NCBI RefSeq assembly: GCF_900104745.1
Contig: NZ_LT629732.1
Span: 2,715,981-2,779,980 of the forward strand
Direction of reading: 5' to 3'
Source of the DNA: Actinopolymorpha singaporensis
GTDB lineage: Bacteria > Actinomycetota > Actinomycetes > Propionibacteriales > Actinopolymorphaceae
DNA length: 64,000 nt
Both the position numbers and the translations under genes were made by a program. The notes under the pieces are model-generated. The model was not told the DNA's origin. It was given only the letters and a program-made list of their open reading frames with translations, and searched no databases. Shown one piece after another: positions 52,601-60,772 of the stretch. Numbering within the stretch: the stretch's first letter is position 1; the number at the start of each line of letters is the position of its first letter.

Positions 52601-52755
52601 TCACACCGGACAGGTGGAACGAACTTCGGGTCGACGTCGGCGACTGGGCCCAGCGCAACAAGGTGACCAGGCTCGAGGTCGGCTTCCGGGCGATCGGGTC
52701 GGACACGCCCTGGAGCGCGAGGTTCCAGGTCGACGACGTCGCCTACCTCGACTGA
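49678..52755 (+). CDS. Large secreted DUF5722 protein, probable glycosidase with two carbohydrate-binding-like domains
   Basis: 1025 aa. The signal peptide ends near residue 34. After a beta-rich domain (about 60-145) comes the DUF5722 barrel (about 150-590), which has G-N-E-V-D (Glu313) and L-S-E-Q-G-C-N (Glu462), placed like the acid/base and nucleophile of clan GH-A enzymes. Two jelly-roll modules follow, each beginning with an F-D/E-x-G-x-x-G-W motif (about 600-760 and 865-1025), separated by an Ig-like domain. It probably cuts an outside polysaccharide whose products are imported by the ABC system directly upstream. GGAGG precedes the ATG. Activity is inferred, not shown. Confidence 0.75.
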   Translation: MLGRLRHRSLLTLASVLAGLLAVTTGMSTAAVASPAVTVPGNASASADANADGIAAVSAQETTVEVSGRATEAGDQVSIYALGAEADAADYTGGELVARTSAGAGGAFDASFPRTDQAGHDRLYDQYVAVVGSGAEAKVVGGPRYVDRLDFAPARDFDYPKAASKKGLQVEMTDDAEELGVQHAGINVAFNELMRNGPGDDPSKVVSFESGGRTFYFDADAVARLDGQIKPLSDNGILVNLILILYRSGDPNSAWPVLHDPDATVGSGTVYAFNTRTAEGVAYFTAAMEFLADRYTRADQAHGRAVGYIVGNEVDAQWVWANSGDKPLGEFLTTYARAVRIAWQATQKFWAGARTYISLTHCWTTVCGDNPDPANPTRFYAGKDVIDQLNALTKRTGDVGWNVAYHPYPQDLFDPAFWNDQAATPGFDTQQITFKNIEVLPDYLAQDDLTYAGSKRRIILSEQGCNTPGDTADAERLQAACYAYAYYKIRFLDGIDAFILHRHVDHQQEGGLRLGLWTWDDQRSEAAMPGRHKLSYDVFTGIDTARSLEVTDFAKAVIGIRDWADVIPGFDPGKLAERTPPTQVGTRNGARPVRPDVLADFETGLDGWRVSDNAATVQTVAGGYHGRRALRVRFDAAALPAWSRDAKTWKGADVVLPKPVNADATPRLSLAVRVPKPAAGEFKPGNAFYAKVRAYAGDGQVAYGLARLDPDRGWNVLSLDLSGWQPRSQLARVKVWVRGSTDDDWRGSFDLDYVALSGEVAPAGAVPNIDVSATLAEHHPVGSKLSVTVTNNDVRPLAGKLALQPCGGVSVTPETLDVGGIGTGAGETFDTTVTAFDPADPDHPVICAAYEGLVLPVEFTVPPATPTSLFTFDDGVQGWVAGENVTSVARVGSFANGPGSPHGGSGALEATGAAAPASARRTVAVDLTSPLDLSGAKSVVAWVDSYGGAPGATGYEATLTVVSGSERRSTTVSTFTPDRWNELRVDVGDWAQRNKVTRLEVGFRAIGSDTPWSARFQVDDVAYLD

Positions 52756-52770
52756 CGAGTGTGGGGGCGT

Positions 52771-53829
52771 TCAGGTGAGCAGGAGGACGGCATAGGCCGC
52801 GAGCCAGTGCTCGACCATGTAGTCGCTCCCCGCGACATGCGGCAACGCGACGTCGGCATGACGCCGCATCGCCGTGAGAGCGGCGTCCACCCGAGGGTCG
52901 TCCCCGGGAAGGGACTCGGCGATCCGGCGCCAGCACCACGCGCGGCTCGCGTTCAGGCCGTGCAGGTGCGCGATCTGGCCGTCGCTGTCGTCCGACACGA
53001 CCGCAGGGGTGAACAGGGCCGCCGGGCTTGCGTCGGCGAGTCCGGGCAGGAACCGTTCGAGCCAGTTCGGAAACTCCTCCGCCGGCATCAGCTGGGCCAT
53101 GAGTTCGGCCTCGGTCAGCGCCGGTGACAGGAAGTCGCTGCCGGATGGCTCCCACGCGCCGGGGTAGTCGCGGTCGTCGCCGAACCACCGGTGCGTGGCC
53201 GTTACGAGTGCGTCCAGCAGGTCAGGGGCGCCGTCAACGGCACGCATCCGGGCGTACGGAAGTGACAGGGACACGGCGAAGGCGCTGTTCGAGTGGATGC
53301 CGTACCGCACCGGATAGGTCGCGTTGGGTAGCCACCGGAGGAAGTTCCCGGTCAGGGTTTCGGCCAACGGTGTGAACCGTTGTGACCACCGCCGGGCGTC
53401 CGGGTCGTCCCAGCTCGCGAGCTCGTGAGCAAGGCGGAGTGCCCACCCCCACCCGTAGGGGCGCTCGCGGCGACCTCCGACCCGGTCGACCATGAACGCG
53501 GCCTCGGCGGCCAGGCCGTCGGCGCTGAGGTGGCTGTCGAGGAGGGACCGGATCTCCGCCTCCGGTAGCGCGCCGACGGGGACGCCGCGGCCGGCCGTTG
53601 CGAGCAGGCGCACCAGCAGCCAGTACATCTCCACGCACGAGTGCCAGTCGTAGCTGCCGTAGAAGACCGGGTGCTGTGCTCGCGGCCGGTGGGGGAAGTC
53701 ACCCGGCTCCTGCATCGTGTGCGGGACGGCGTACGGGAACTCGCGGTCGATGTTGTCCATCGCCACCCGTGCGTAGCCGGCGGCGTCCGCCTCCAGCAGT
53801 TCCCGCCACTCCTGCCGCTCCTCGATCAC
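52771..53829 (-). CDS. DUF2891 protein, (alpha/alpha) barrel
   Basis: 352 aa, no signal peptide. Conserved DUF2891 stretches: F-Y-G-S-Y-D-W-H-S-C-V, Y-G-W-G-W-A-L-R-L-A, R-Y-G-I-H-S-N-S-A-F-A, W-E-P-S-G-S-D-F-L-S-P and H-L-H-G-L-N-A-S-R-A-W. The many buried aromatic and acidic residues suggest a sugar-processing alpha-barrel enzyme. GTG start with GAGGAG about ten bases upstream. It faces the DUF5722 gene end to end and may use its products. Confidence 0.8.
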   Translation of the reverse strand: MIEERQEWRELLEADAAGYARVAMDNIDREFPYAVPHTMQEPGDFPHRPRAQHPVFYGSYDWHSCVEMYWLLVRLLATAGRGVPVGALPEAEIRSLLDSHLSADGLAAEAAFMVDRVGGRRERPYGWGWALRLAHELASWDDPDARRWSQRFTPLAETLTGNFLRWLPNATYPVRYGIHSNSAFAVSLSLPYARMRAVDGAPDLLDALVTATHRWFGDDRDYPGAWEPSGSDFLSPALTEAELMAQLMPAEEFPNWLERFLPGLADASPAALFTPAVVSDDSDGQIAHLHGLNASRAWCWRRIAESLPGDDPRVDAALTAMRRHADVALPHVAGSDYMVEHWLAAYAVLLLT

Positions 53830-53884
53830 CGGGCATCGCTCCTCGCCTCGCCGCCGCCCGACTCTACCGAGTGGCGGTGGGGCG

Positions 53885-54634
53885 TCAGGCGTCGACGACG
53901 GGGTACTCCGGCGCCGGCGGCATGCCGGTGTAGCGGTGACCCGGCCCCAGATAGCTCATGGTCACCGCGCGGCGCGGATTCCCTGACGTGTTCGCCGCGC
54001 TCCCGTGCAGCAACAGGCTGTGGAAGAACAACGCCGAACCGCGTCTCATCGGTACCGGCACCAGCGCGGACGGGTCGTAGTGCTCGGCCGGTACGACGAA
54101 GTCGTCTCACGTCTGCACGTGCGGCAACGCGCCGTGCCGGTGACTGCCGGGGATGACCGTCAGGCAGCCGTTGTCCATGGTGGCGTCGTCGAACGGGATC
54201 CAGCACGACCACAGCGACATCGGCTCGATCGGCCAGTACGGCGAGTCCTGGTGCTGACCCTTCTCCGAGCCGACCGCCGCCGGTTTCATCAGCGCGGTGG
54301 CGCGGAACAGCCGCGGCGGTTCACCGACGAGCGACCGGACGAACCGCAGCACCTTCTCGCTGGTGATCAGCCCGTGCAGCAGCTCGTCGTGGAACAGCCC
54401 GTCCACCTTGCGGATGTCCCCGCCGTCGGGGCGTACTTCGCCGGACCGGTCGAGCGCGGGCTCCCGCTGCAGTCGGATGCCGTCCGGAGCCGCCAGTCGG
54501 CCGCCGGCGTACTCGCTGAGGCGAGCGGCGTAACGCGCACAGTCGTCGGCGCCGACCAGACCCTCCACCAGGAAGAACCCGTCGCGCCCGGCCTGCTCGC
54601 TCACCTGTCGCCCCGCCGCCACGTCGCTCACCAT
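53885..54634 (-). pseudogene. Phytanoyl-CoA dioxygenase-like gene with an in-frame TGA
   Basis: The frame from ATG 54634 (GGGGAGG upstream) reads a PhyH-type iron/2-oxoglutarate dioxygenase. The first 175 residues contain G-Q-H-Q-D-S-P-Y-W with the H-x-D iron ligands. TGA at 54107-54109 interrupts it, yet the same frame continues with 73 more residues, F-F-H-S-L-L-L-H-G-S and A-V-T-M-S-Y-L, the third iron ligand and the 2-oxoglutarate arginine region, to TGA 53885. One point change (for example from CGA or TGG) explains the break. Unless read through, the protein lacks the third ligand and is inactive. Confidence 0.8.
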
Positions 54635-54658
54635 CGCCGTACCTCCCCGTCCTCTCGC

Positions 54659-56032
54659 CTACGTCGGTGCGCTGTGGTCCAGTAGCTCGTCGATGGAGTA
54701 CGGACGGTTGTCGGCCACCGAACGCCAGACCGCCTCGCCCATCGCCACCGCCAGCGCACCCTCGCGGCTGTCGGCCGGTATGCGCAGGTCCAGCGACTCC
54801 TGCGACGGGCCGAGCAGCAGGTCCCGCCGGATCAGCGGGTCCGCCCCGCCGTGCCCACCCTCGCCACCGGCGATGTCGTGACGCCGCGCCTGCCCGAACA
54901 TCGGGTGGTGCACGATCTGCCCGGACTCCGGCGTTTCGCCCTTCCCGTCACGGAAGTCCACGCTGCACGCCTCCAGCCGCCCGTGCGTGCCGTTGATCGC
55001 CAGCCGGTAACCCTCCCAGGCGCCGGAGAACAGCACCGAGTAGCTCAGGCTCGCACCCGAGCGGTAGCGAACGACCGCGGAATAGGTGTCCTCGATGTCG
55101 ATGGCCTCGTCGTAGATCCAGTTCCGCGTGCCGGGTGGGTACTGCACGGTGTACGGAAGGCCGCCCAGGCCGGTGCGCGGCTTCAGGTGGTCGTCCTCGG
55201 GCACGTCGCCGTCTGCCAGCCAGCGTTGGTGGTACGGACAGTCCCGGCGCGGGTCGTCGCCCTCGCCCGTCTCCGGACGGTGCGGGCTGCCGGGCCCGTA
55301 GTAGTTGAGCGCGCCGTAGGCGAACACCTGCTCCGGCACGTCGCCGACCAGCCAGTTGACCATGTCGAAGTGGTGGCAGGCCTTGTGGATCGACAGCCCA
55401 CCAGAGATCCGGCGTTCGCGGTTCCACCGGTGGAAGTAGCTCGAACCGTGGTAGGTGTCCACGCTCCAGGTCAGCTCGACGCTGGTCACCCTGCCCACGG
55501 CACCGTCGAGCAGCATCCGCTTCAGCTGACGGTTGCGTTCGGTGTAACGCAGGTTGTGCGCCACCCTGATCGATCCGCGGCTGGCGCGTTCGGCGGCGAG
55601 CATCTCGCGAACCTGCGCACAGGTGGCCGCCATCGGCTTCTCGGTGATGACGTCGCGGTCGCGGCGCAGCGCGGCGATCGCGTAGACGGCGTGGGTGGCG
55701 TCGGGGGAGGTGACGAGCACGACGTCCGGGCCCACCTCGTCCACCATCCGGTCGAACTCGGCCGGAGCGTAGAACGGGACGTCGGTGGAGGTCAGGTCGC
55801 CGAACGCGCGTACGCGGTCGGCGTCCACGTCGAGGATCGCCACCAGCTCGCCGTGTTCGGGCAGTTCCGACAGCTCGGACGGCCCAGCCGGCTCGGCCGG
55901 GTCGGCGTGCTCGGCGGGCCGCGTACCCGTGGCGTCCAGACCGAGCAGGGGTAGCGCGAACAGCGACAGTCCGCGGTTGGACAGTCCGCAGAGCGCATAT
56001 CGGGTACGCCGTCCCGCCGGTGTGCGGCTCAT
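54659..56032 (-). CDS. Gfo/Idh/MocA-family oxidoreductase
   Basis: 457 aa. The N-terminal Rossmann domain has L-C-G-L-S-N-R-G in place of the usual GxGxxG, then V-T-S-P-D-A-T-H, V-I-T-E-K-P-M-A (catalytic Lys motif E-K-P) and H-N-L-R-Y-T. The C-terminal sheet domain contains S-G-G-L-S-I-H-K-A-C-H-H-F-D, a histidine set typical of the sugar dehydrogenases of this family. A Pro/Ala/Glu-rich insert lies near residues 40-60. The ATG overlaps the upstream hydrolase stop as ATGA. Probable sugar or cyclitol dehydrogenase. Confidence 0.83.
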   Translation of the reverse strand: MSRTPAGRRTRYALCGLSNRGLSLFALPLLGLDATGTRPAEHADPAEPAGPSELSELPEHGELVAILDVDADRVRAFGDLTSTDVPFYAPAEFDRMVDEVGPDVVLVTSPDATHAVYAIAALRRDRDVITEKPMAATCAQVREMLAAERASRGSIRVAHNLRYTERNRQLKRMLLDGAVGRVTSVELTWSVDTYHGSSYFHRWNRERRISGGLSIHKACHHFDMVNWLVGDVPEQVFAYGALNYYGPGSPHRPETGEGDDPRRDCPYHQRWLADGDVPEDDHLKPRTGLGGLPYTVQYPPGTRNWIYDEAIDIEDTYSAVVRYRSGASLSYSVLFSGAWEGYRLAINGTHGRLEACSVDFRDGKGETPESGQIVHHPMFGQARRHDIAGGEGGHGGADPLIRRDLLLGPSQESLDLRIPADSREGALAVAMGEAVWRSVADNRPYSIDELLDHSAPT

Positions 56033-57102
56033 CGGCCGAGCCCGAGGTGCCGGGAGAAGAACGCCACGGACCGGTTGCCGCCCCAGCCGTGCCCGCCGGG
56101 GAACAGGTCGAGCTCGAGGTGGTCGCCTGCGTCCGCCGCGCGGTAGATCTCGCGAACCCGCTCGTGACAGGCCATCGCCGACTCCAGCCGGAAACACTCG
56201 TCGTAGGCTCCGACGTCGACCAGCAGTGGACGCGGCGCAAGCAGCCCTTGCAGGTCCGGCAGGTCGACCAGGGTGAACAGGCCGGGGGTGATCTGGGAGC
56301 CGCAGTAGTTGAGGTCGCGGAACCCGAAGACGGCGAACAGGTCGCTGTAGCAGATGATCTCGGCCGCGCGCAGCCGCTCGTCGGTGAGCGCGCTCCACAA
56401 CGTCATCGTGCCGCCGCCGGACAGGCCCATCACGCCCAGCCGGTCGGCATCCACGAACGGCAGGGTGACCGCGTGGTCGACCAGGCTCCGCCCGTGGGCG
56501 AGGTTGATGCCGAGCGGAGTCATGCCGAGCATCGTCGCCTGCAGGTAGTAGAGGTTGCACCAGTCCCGGTTGCCGGCCACGTCGTGGTGGTGCGGTTTGC
56601 GGCGGTCGTCCTGGTCGCCGTACCCCATCCAGTCGATTCCGAAGGTGACGAACCCGTCCTCGGCCATCCGGCGGCCGTAGGAGGTGTGGGTGTCCAGGTC
56701 GGCGTCGCGGTACTCGGGGGAGGAGGCGTTTCCCATGATGACCTCCTTGCCACCCGCGGAGTGGCCGTGCCAGCACAGCAGCGCCGGACGTCGTTCACCC
56801 GGCGCCAGGTCGGCCGGCCGGTTGACGTAGGCGTAGGCGTCGAGGTCCTCGCTCACCGACAGCAGCCAGCGCTGGGTGAGCACCGTGCCGTCCTGCCACT
56901 CCGCCACCAGGTCCGCACGCCGCTCGGACGGCGCGGCGGGCGGGAGGCCGAGCGTGGCCAGCACGTCCGGCAGGGCGCGTGCCCGCCAGGCGGCGACGTC
57001 CTCTCCCGGCCGGTAGCCGTGTTTCGGGTGGTTGTGGTCGGCGAGGGTGCGGAACATCTCGTACGGGCTGGTGTTGCCTGGCTTGCCTGATCCGTGTGGC
57101 AT
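56029..57102 (-). CDS. Alpha/beta hydrolase, acetyl xylan esterase/dienelactone hydrolase-like
   Basis: 357 aa, no signal peptide. The oxyanion region C-W-H-G-H, the nucleophile elbow G-L-S-G-G-G-T, Asp in D-V-G-A-Y-D-E-C and His in G-G-H-G-W form a plausible triad. The likely role is removing acyl groups from imported sugars. ATG 57102 follows a minus-strand TAGCGT by eight bases. First gene of an operon with the dehydrogenase and the broken dioxygenase, divergent from the ABC operon. Confidence 0.8.
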   Translation of the reverse strand: MPHGSGKPGNTSPYEMFRTLADHNHPKHGYRPGEDVAAWRARALPDVLATLGLPPAAPSERRADLVAEWQDGTVLTQRWLLSVSEDLDAYAYVNRPADLAPGERRPALLCWHGHSAGGKEVIMGNASSPEYRDADLDTHTSYGRRMAEDGFVTFGIDWMGYGDQDDRRKPHHHDVAGNRDWCNLYYLQATMLGMTPLGINLAHGRSLVDHAVTLPFVDADRLGVMGLSGGGTMTLWSALTDERLRAAEIICYSDLFAVFGFRDLNYCGSQITPGLFTLVDLPDLQGLLAPRPLLVDVGAYDECFRLESAMACHERVREIYRAADAGDHLELDLFPGGHGWGGNRSVAFFSRHLGLGR

Positions 57103-57471
57103 GACCTTGGACGCTAGTGCAGGCGCCCGCGACCCGTCCACGGCCCGTGCGCCGCGTGCCCGGGGTCGGCCGTGTCCTTCGCACCCGGGAAGGGCGGTGC
57201 ACTCCTACTCGAAATAACGCGAAATGGGCCAGCTTTTTGTTGAGCGCTCAGCACTTGAAAATTCAGTCCCTAATTCCGCCTCATAATTTGAAGCCAATGC
57301 TGTCCGAAGCTGGCCACCCCGCTTCCCCGTGTATTGACTCCCGTCGTACGCTCAACGCCTCCGGCGGGGGAATCGTGTGTGTCGCGCCAACCGAATTGTC
57401 GTCAGTAGGAAAACGAACTGCCCTATAAACGTGTTTGTCGGCGGTTCGATGCTTTCGAAGGGCTGGTGAAG
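57103..57471. other. Relatively AT-rich intergenic region between the esterase and sugar ABC operons
   Basis: No gene in these 369 bases, whose middle is markedly richer in A and T than the rest of the window. Besides the LacI-type site there is a nine-base inverted repeat, GGCCAGCTT at 57227-57235 and AAGCTGGCC at 57307-57315, that brackets that site. TAGCGT at 57111-57116 (minus) is the probable -10 of the hydrolase. TATAAA near 57424 may serve the plus strand, without a good -35. Confidence 0.5.
57238..57253. promoter_or_regulatory. LacI-family (CebR-like) operator
   Basis: TGTTGAGCGCTCAGCA, a 16-base palindrome with one mismatched pair and the GAGCGCTC core of the streptomycete CebR site. 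No lacI gene is in the window. Confidence 0.65.
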
Positions 57472-58794
57472 ATGGCGTCTGTGACCAGAAGGTCGCTGCT
57501 CAAGGGGGCCTTGGCGGCGGGAGCTGCGGTCGCCGGCGGGTCGGTTCTGGGTAGCTGTGGCCAGGCGCCGAACTTCAATCGCGGGGTGAAGAAGACCCTT
57601 AATTTCTGGGCATTTACCGACTCGCGGATCGCCTGGCAGAAGAAAGCGTTCGAGCTGTACAAGAAAGAGAAGAATCCGGACTTCGAGATCAACTGGCTCA
57701 TCCTGCCGTTCACGCAGATGCACGACCAGTTGCTCATTACCGCCCAGGCCGGATCCGGCGGCCCGGACATGGCCGACGTCGAAATCAGTCAGTTCCCCCG
57801 TTACATCAAGGGGGACGTTCTTTTTGTCGATCTGGCGGCAAAGCTCAAGCAGATGGGTGAATGGGACAACCTCTACCATCCGTCCGCGACCGACCCCTGG
57901 ACCTGGCGCGGCCGTACGTACGGCATCGGCAACGAACTGAACGCCTGCCTGCTCAGCTACCGCTGGGACGTGTGGAAGAAGGCGAAGGTCGACACCAACA
58001 TCTCCACCTGGGAGCACTTCGCCGAGGAGGCGAAGCGCTTCCACCGTGACACCGGCAGCTACCTGATCGACCAGGCCTACCTCGACTGGAGCCAGTGGTG
58101 GATGCAGACGCTGCAGCAACGCGGTGGCTTCTTCCACCCGAACGGCCATCCGGCCTTGGACACCCCCGAGGGCGTCCGCACGCTGACGTGGATGCAGAAC
58201 GCGATGAAGGCCGGGTGGTCGACCCTCCGACCGACGGGTCAGTCCTACAACGTCGCGCTGTCGCAGGGCAAGATCGCCTCGCTGATCGGCCCGTCCTGGC
58301 AGTTCAGCGGGTACGTCCAGCAGAACATCCCGGAGACCAAGGGCAAGTGGCACCTGATGCCGTTCCCGCGGTGGGAGGCGGACAGCGGCGCGCGCACCGC
58401 GACCTGGGGCGGCACCGGCGTGACGGTGCTCAAGACCGGCAAGTACGCCGAAGAGGCCCGCGACTTCGTGTTGTTCGCGCACACGTCGGCGCGGGCGCTG
58501 CTGGACGACTTCGAGATCCGGCAGGTGTGGCCGACCTACAAGCCCGCGTTCGCCGACAAGCGGCTGTCCCAGCCGCTGCCGTTCTTCGACAACCAGCGGG
58601 TGGGCGCCTTGATCCACCAGGTCTCACCGGAGATTCCCACCGCGTACATGTCGCCGTACTGGCCGGAGACCACCAGCACCTTCGTGCGGGTGGGCCTCAC
58701 CCCGCCGATGCAGAACCTGCGCATGTCGCCGCGGTCGGCGCTGACCGCGGCGCAACGGGAGTCGGCGGACACCATCAGCTTCGTGACGGCGTAG
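57472..58794 (+). CDS. Sugar ABC transporter solute-binding lipoprotein (family 1)
   Basis: 440 aa. Tat-like T-R-R-S-L-L-K-G-A and lipobox V-L-G-S-C. The mature domain has T-L-N-F-W-A-F-T-D, G-P-D-M-A-D-V-E and the late W-G-G-T-G-V-T-V, as in family 1 sugar-binding proteins. The first 130 codons use aat, ctt, gaa and att more than the rest of the gene. ATG 57472 is preferred (AAGGG nine bases upstream) over GTG 57466. Two permease genes follow. Confidence 0.86.
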   Translation: MASVTRRSLLKGALAAGAAVAGGSVLGSCGQAPNFNRGVKKTLNFWAFTDSRIAWQKKAFELYKKEKNPDFEINWLILPFTQMHDQLLITAQAGSGGPDMADVEISQFPRYIKGDVLFVDLAAKLKQMGEWDNLYHPSATDPWTWRGRTYGIGNELNACLLSYRWDVWKKAKVDTNISTWEHFAEEAKRFHRDTGSYLIDQAYLDWSQWWMQTLQQRGGFFHPNGHPALDTPEGVRTLTWMQNAMKAGWSTLRPTGQSYNVALSQGKIASLIGPSWQFSGYVQQNIPETKGKWHLMPFPRWEADSGARTATWGGTGVTVLKTGKYAEEARDFVLFAHTSARALLDDFEIRQVWPTYKPAFADKRLSQPLPFFDNQRVGALIHQVSPEIPTAYMSPYWPETTSTFVRVGLTPPMQNLRMSPRSALTAAQRESADTISFVTA

Positions 58795-58819
58795 GGCCGA
58801 GGGAAGGAGAGGTTGCCTG

Positions 58820-59758
58820 ATGGCGACGTCGACATTGAGTGCGCGCGTGTCCCGACCGCTGGCCCCGGCGCGGACGTGGTGGTGGCGACGACAGAGGAAG
58901 GTGGCGCCCTATCTGTTCATCGCGCCGTTCTTTCTGCTGTTCCTGGTGTTCGGCCTGTATCCGATCGTCTACTCGTTCATCCTGAGCTTCACCAAGGGCT
59001 TCGGGTTCGAGCACCGGACGTTCGTGGGACTGGGCAACTACATCCACTTGATGTCCGACCCGCGGTTCCTGATGGCGCTGCGCAACACCACCATCTACGC
59101 GCTCGGCAGCGTGGTCCTGATCGGCGGCCTGTCCCTGCTGATCGCACTGGCCATCAACTCCCGGTCGGTGCGCTGGAAGACGTTCTACCGGACCGCGTTC
59201 TTCTTCCCGGTGCTGACCTCGGAGGTGGTCATCACCGTGATCGCCGCCCGGATCCTGGACGATCAGTTCGGTCTGCTCAACACTGCGCTCGGATGGTTCG
59301 GCGTCGGGCCGTTCGCCTGGCTGACCGACCCGAAGCTGGTGATGCTCGCCATCGTGCTGATCGGTGTGTGGACCTGGACCGGCATCAACGCGTTGTACTG
59401 GATGGCCGGCCTCAACGGCATCGACGACGACCTCTACGAGGCGGCCTCGATCGACGGGGCCAGCAGTTGGCAGGCGTTCCGTCACATCACCCTGCCGCTG
59501 CTGAAGCCGATCGCGTTGTTCGTGGTCCTGCAGGCGATCATCGGCTCGTACAACCTGTTCGCCCTGCCGTTCCTGCTGACCAACGGTGGGCCGTCGGACG
59601 CGTCGCTCACGGTGACGCTCTACATCTACAACCAGGGCTTCCAGTTCTTCAACGTCGGCTACGCGAGTGCGATCGCCTACGTGATGACGTTCTTCCTGCT
59701 GATCGTGTCGTTGGTCAACATCAAGGTCTTCCGCGGCAGGTCCGCGCCCGGCGAGTGA
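58820..59758 (+). CDS. Sugar ABC transporter permease, MalF type
   Basis: 312 aa and six helices; EAA loop E-A-A-S-I-D-G-A-S-S-W-Q-A-F. GGAAGGAG lies upstream of the ATG. Works with the adjacent permease and binding protein. Confidence 0.88.
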   Translation: MATSTLSARVSRPLAPARTWWWRRQRKVAPYLFIAPFFLLFLVFGLYPIVYSFILSFTKGFGFEHRTFVGLGNYIHLMSDPRFLMALRNTTIYALGSVVLIGGLSLLIALAINSRSVRWKTFYRTAFFFPVLTSEVVITVIAARILDDQFGLLNTALGWFGVGPFAWLTDPKLVMLAIVLIGVWTWTGINALYWMAGLNGIDDDLYEAASIDGASSWQAFRHITLPLLKPIALFVVLQAIIGSYNLFALPFLLTNGGPSDASLTVTLYIYNQGFQFFNVGYASAIAYVMTFFLLIVSLVNIKVFRGRSAPGE

Positions 59759-59768
59759 GGTGGAGTAA

Positions 59769-60656
59769 GTGGCAGTCATTCACAAGGTGTCCGCGCGGAC
59801 TTACGTCGAGACCGCCCCGGCGGTGGGGACGAGGCGACGCTGGCCGGCCATCTCGTTCGTCGTCGTCAACGTCCTGCTGCTGGTCGGCGTCCTGGTCGAG
59901 GTGTTGCCCTACCTCTACATGGCGTTCAGCGCGTTCAAGAACAACGCGGAGATCTTCGGCGTCCCGCTCACTCTGTGGCCGCGGACCTGGACGTTCACCA
60001 ACATGACGCAGCTGTTCCAGGGCTTCCCGGTCGCCCGGTGGATGCTCAACACCGCGATCGTCGCGGTGGTGGGCACGTTCCTCGCGGTGATGCTCGCGTC
60101 GCTTGCGGGCTACGCGTTCGCCAAGCACGACTTCAGGTTCAAGAACCCCCTGCTGTTCATGATGCTGGCCACCATCCTGCTGCCCAGCCAGGTGCTGCTG
60201 GTGCCGCAGTTCCAGATCATGCGAACGCTGGACTGGTTCAACACCTACGAGGGCCTGATCATCCCGCGTGCGGTCACGGCGTTCGGCATCATCCTGATGC
60301 GGCAGTACACCCTGTCGATCCCGAACGAGCTGCTCGACGCCGCCCGGGTGGACGGCGCGAGCGAGTTCGGCATCTGGTGGCGGATCGTCGTACCGCTGGT
60401 CCGTCCCGGCCTGGCCGTGCTCGGCATCCTGACGTTCCTCGGCCTGTGGAACGACTACTTCTGGCCGCTCATCATCACCACCGACCCGAAGATGTTCGTC
60501 ATGAACCTCGGGATCTCCTCGTTGATCGGACCGTACGACTTCCGCTACGGAATGTTGCTGTCCGGTGCGCTTCTTGCGTCGCTGCCGGTGATCCTGGTGT
60601 TCATCTTCTTCCAGAAGCAGTTCGTGGCCGGGCTGACGAGGGGTGCCCTCAAGTAG
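59769..60656 (+). CDS. Sugar ABC transporter permease, MalG type
   Basis: 295 aa, six helices, EAA loop L-D-A-A-R-V-D-G-A-S-E-F-G-I. GTG start with GAGGTGGAG upstream, ten bases after the previous gene. No ATPase gene follows. Confidence 0.88.
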   Translation: MAVIHKVSARTYVETAPAVGTRRRWPAISFVVVNVLLLVGVLVEVLPYLYMAFSAFKNNAEIFGVPLTLWPRTWTFTNMTQLFQGFPVARWMLNTAIVAVVGTFLAVMLASLAGYAFAKHDFRFKNPLLFMMLATILLPSQVLLVPQFQIMRTLDWFNTYEGLIIPRAVTAFGIILMRQYTLSIPNELLDAARVDGASEFGIWWRIVVPLVRPGLAVLGILTFLGLWNDYFWPLIITTDPKMFVMNLGISSLIGPYDFRYGMLLSGALLASLPVILVFIFFQKQFVAGLTRGALK

Positions 60657-60715
60657 CTCACCGGGCAGGAAAGTCTTGCTGGAGTTCCGGTTGGCGTTCG
60701 AATCGGTGCGTTCTC

Positions 60716-60757
60716 GTCGTACGTTGTGAGTCGTACGTTCCGAGTCGTCGGTTTCGG
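60716..60757 (+). repeat. Three 14-base direct repeats upstream of the esterase gene
   Basis: Units GTCGTACGTTGTGA, GTCGTACGTTCCGA and the more distant GTCGTCGGTTTCGG, head to tail, ending 15 bases before the start codon. The first two contain CGTACG. Possibly a stacked regulator site. Confidence 0.6.
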
Positions 60758-60772
60758 TCTCAGGAGCAGCCC

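Noticed and set aside
54107-54109. TGA as a selenocysteine codon
   Set aside because: No SECIS-like hairpin was seen after it, the PhyH family has no selenoprotein that I know of, and the position is not an active-site cysteine.
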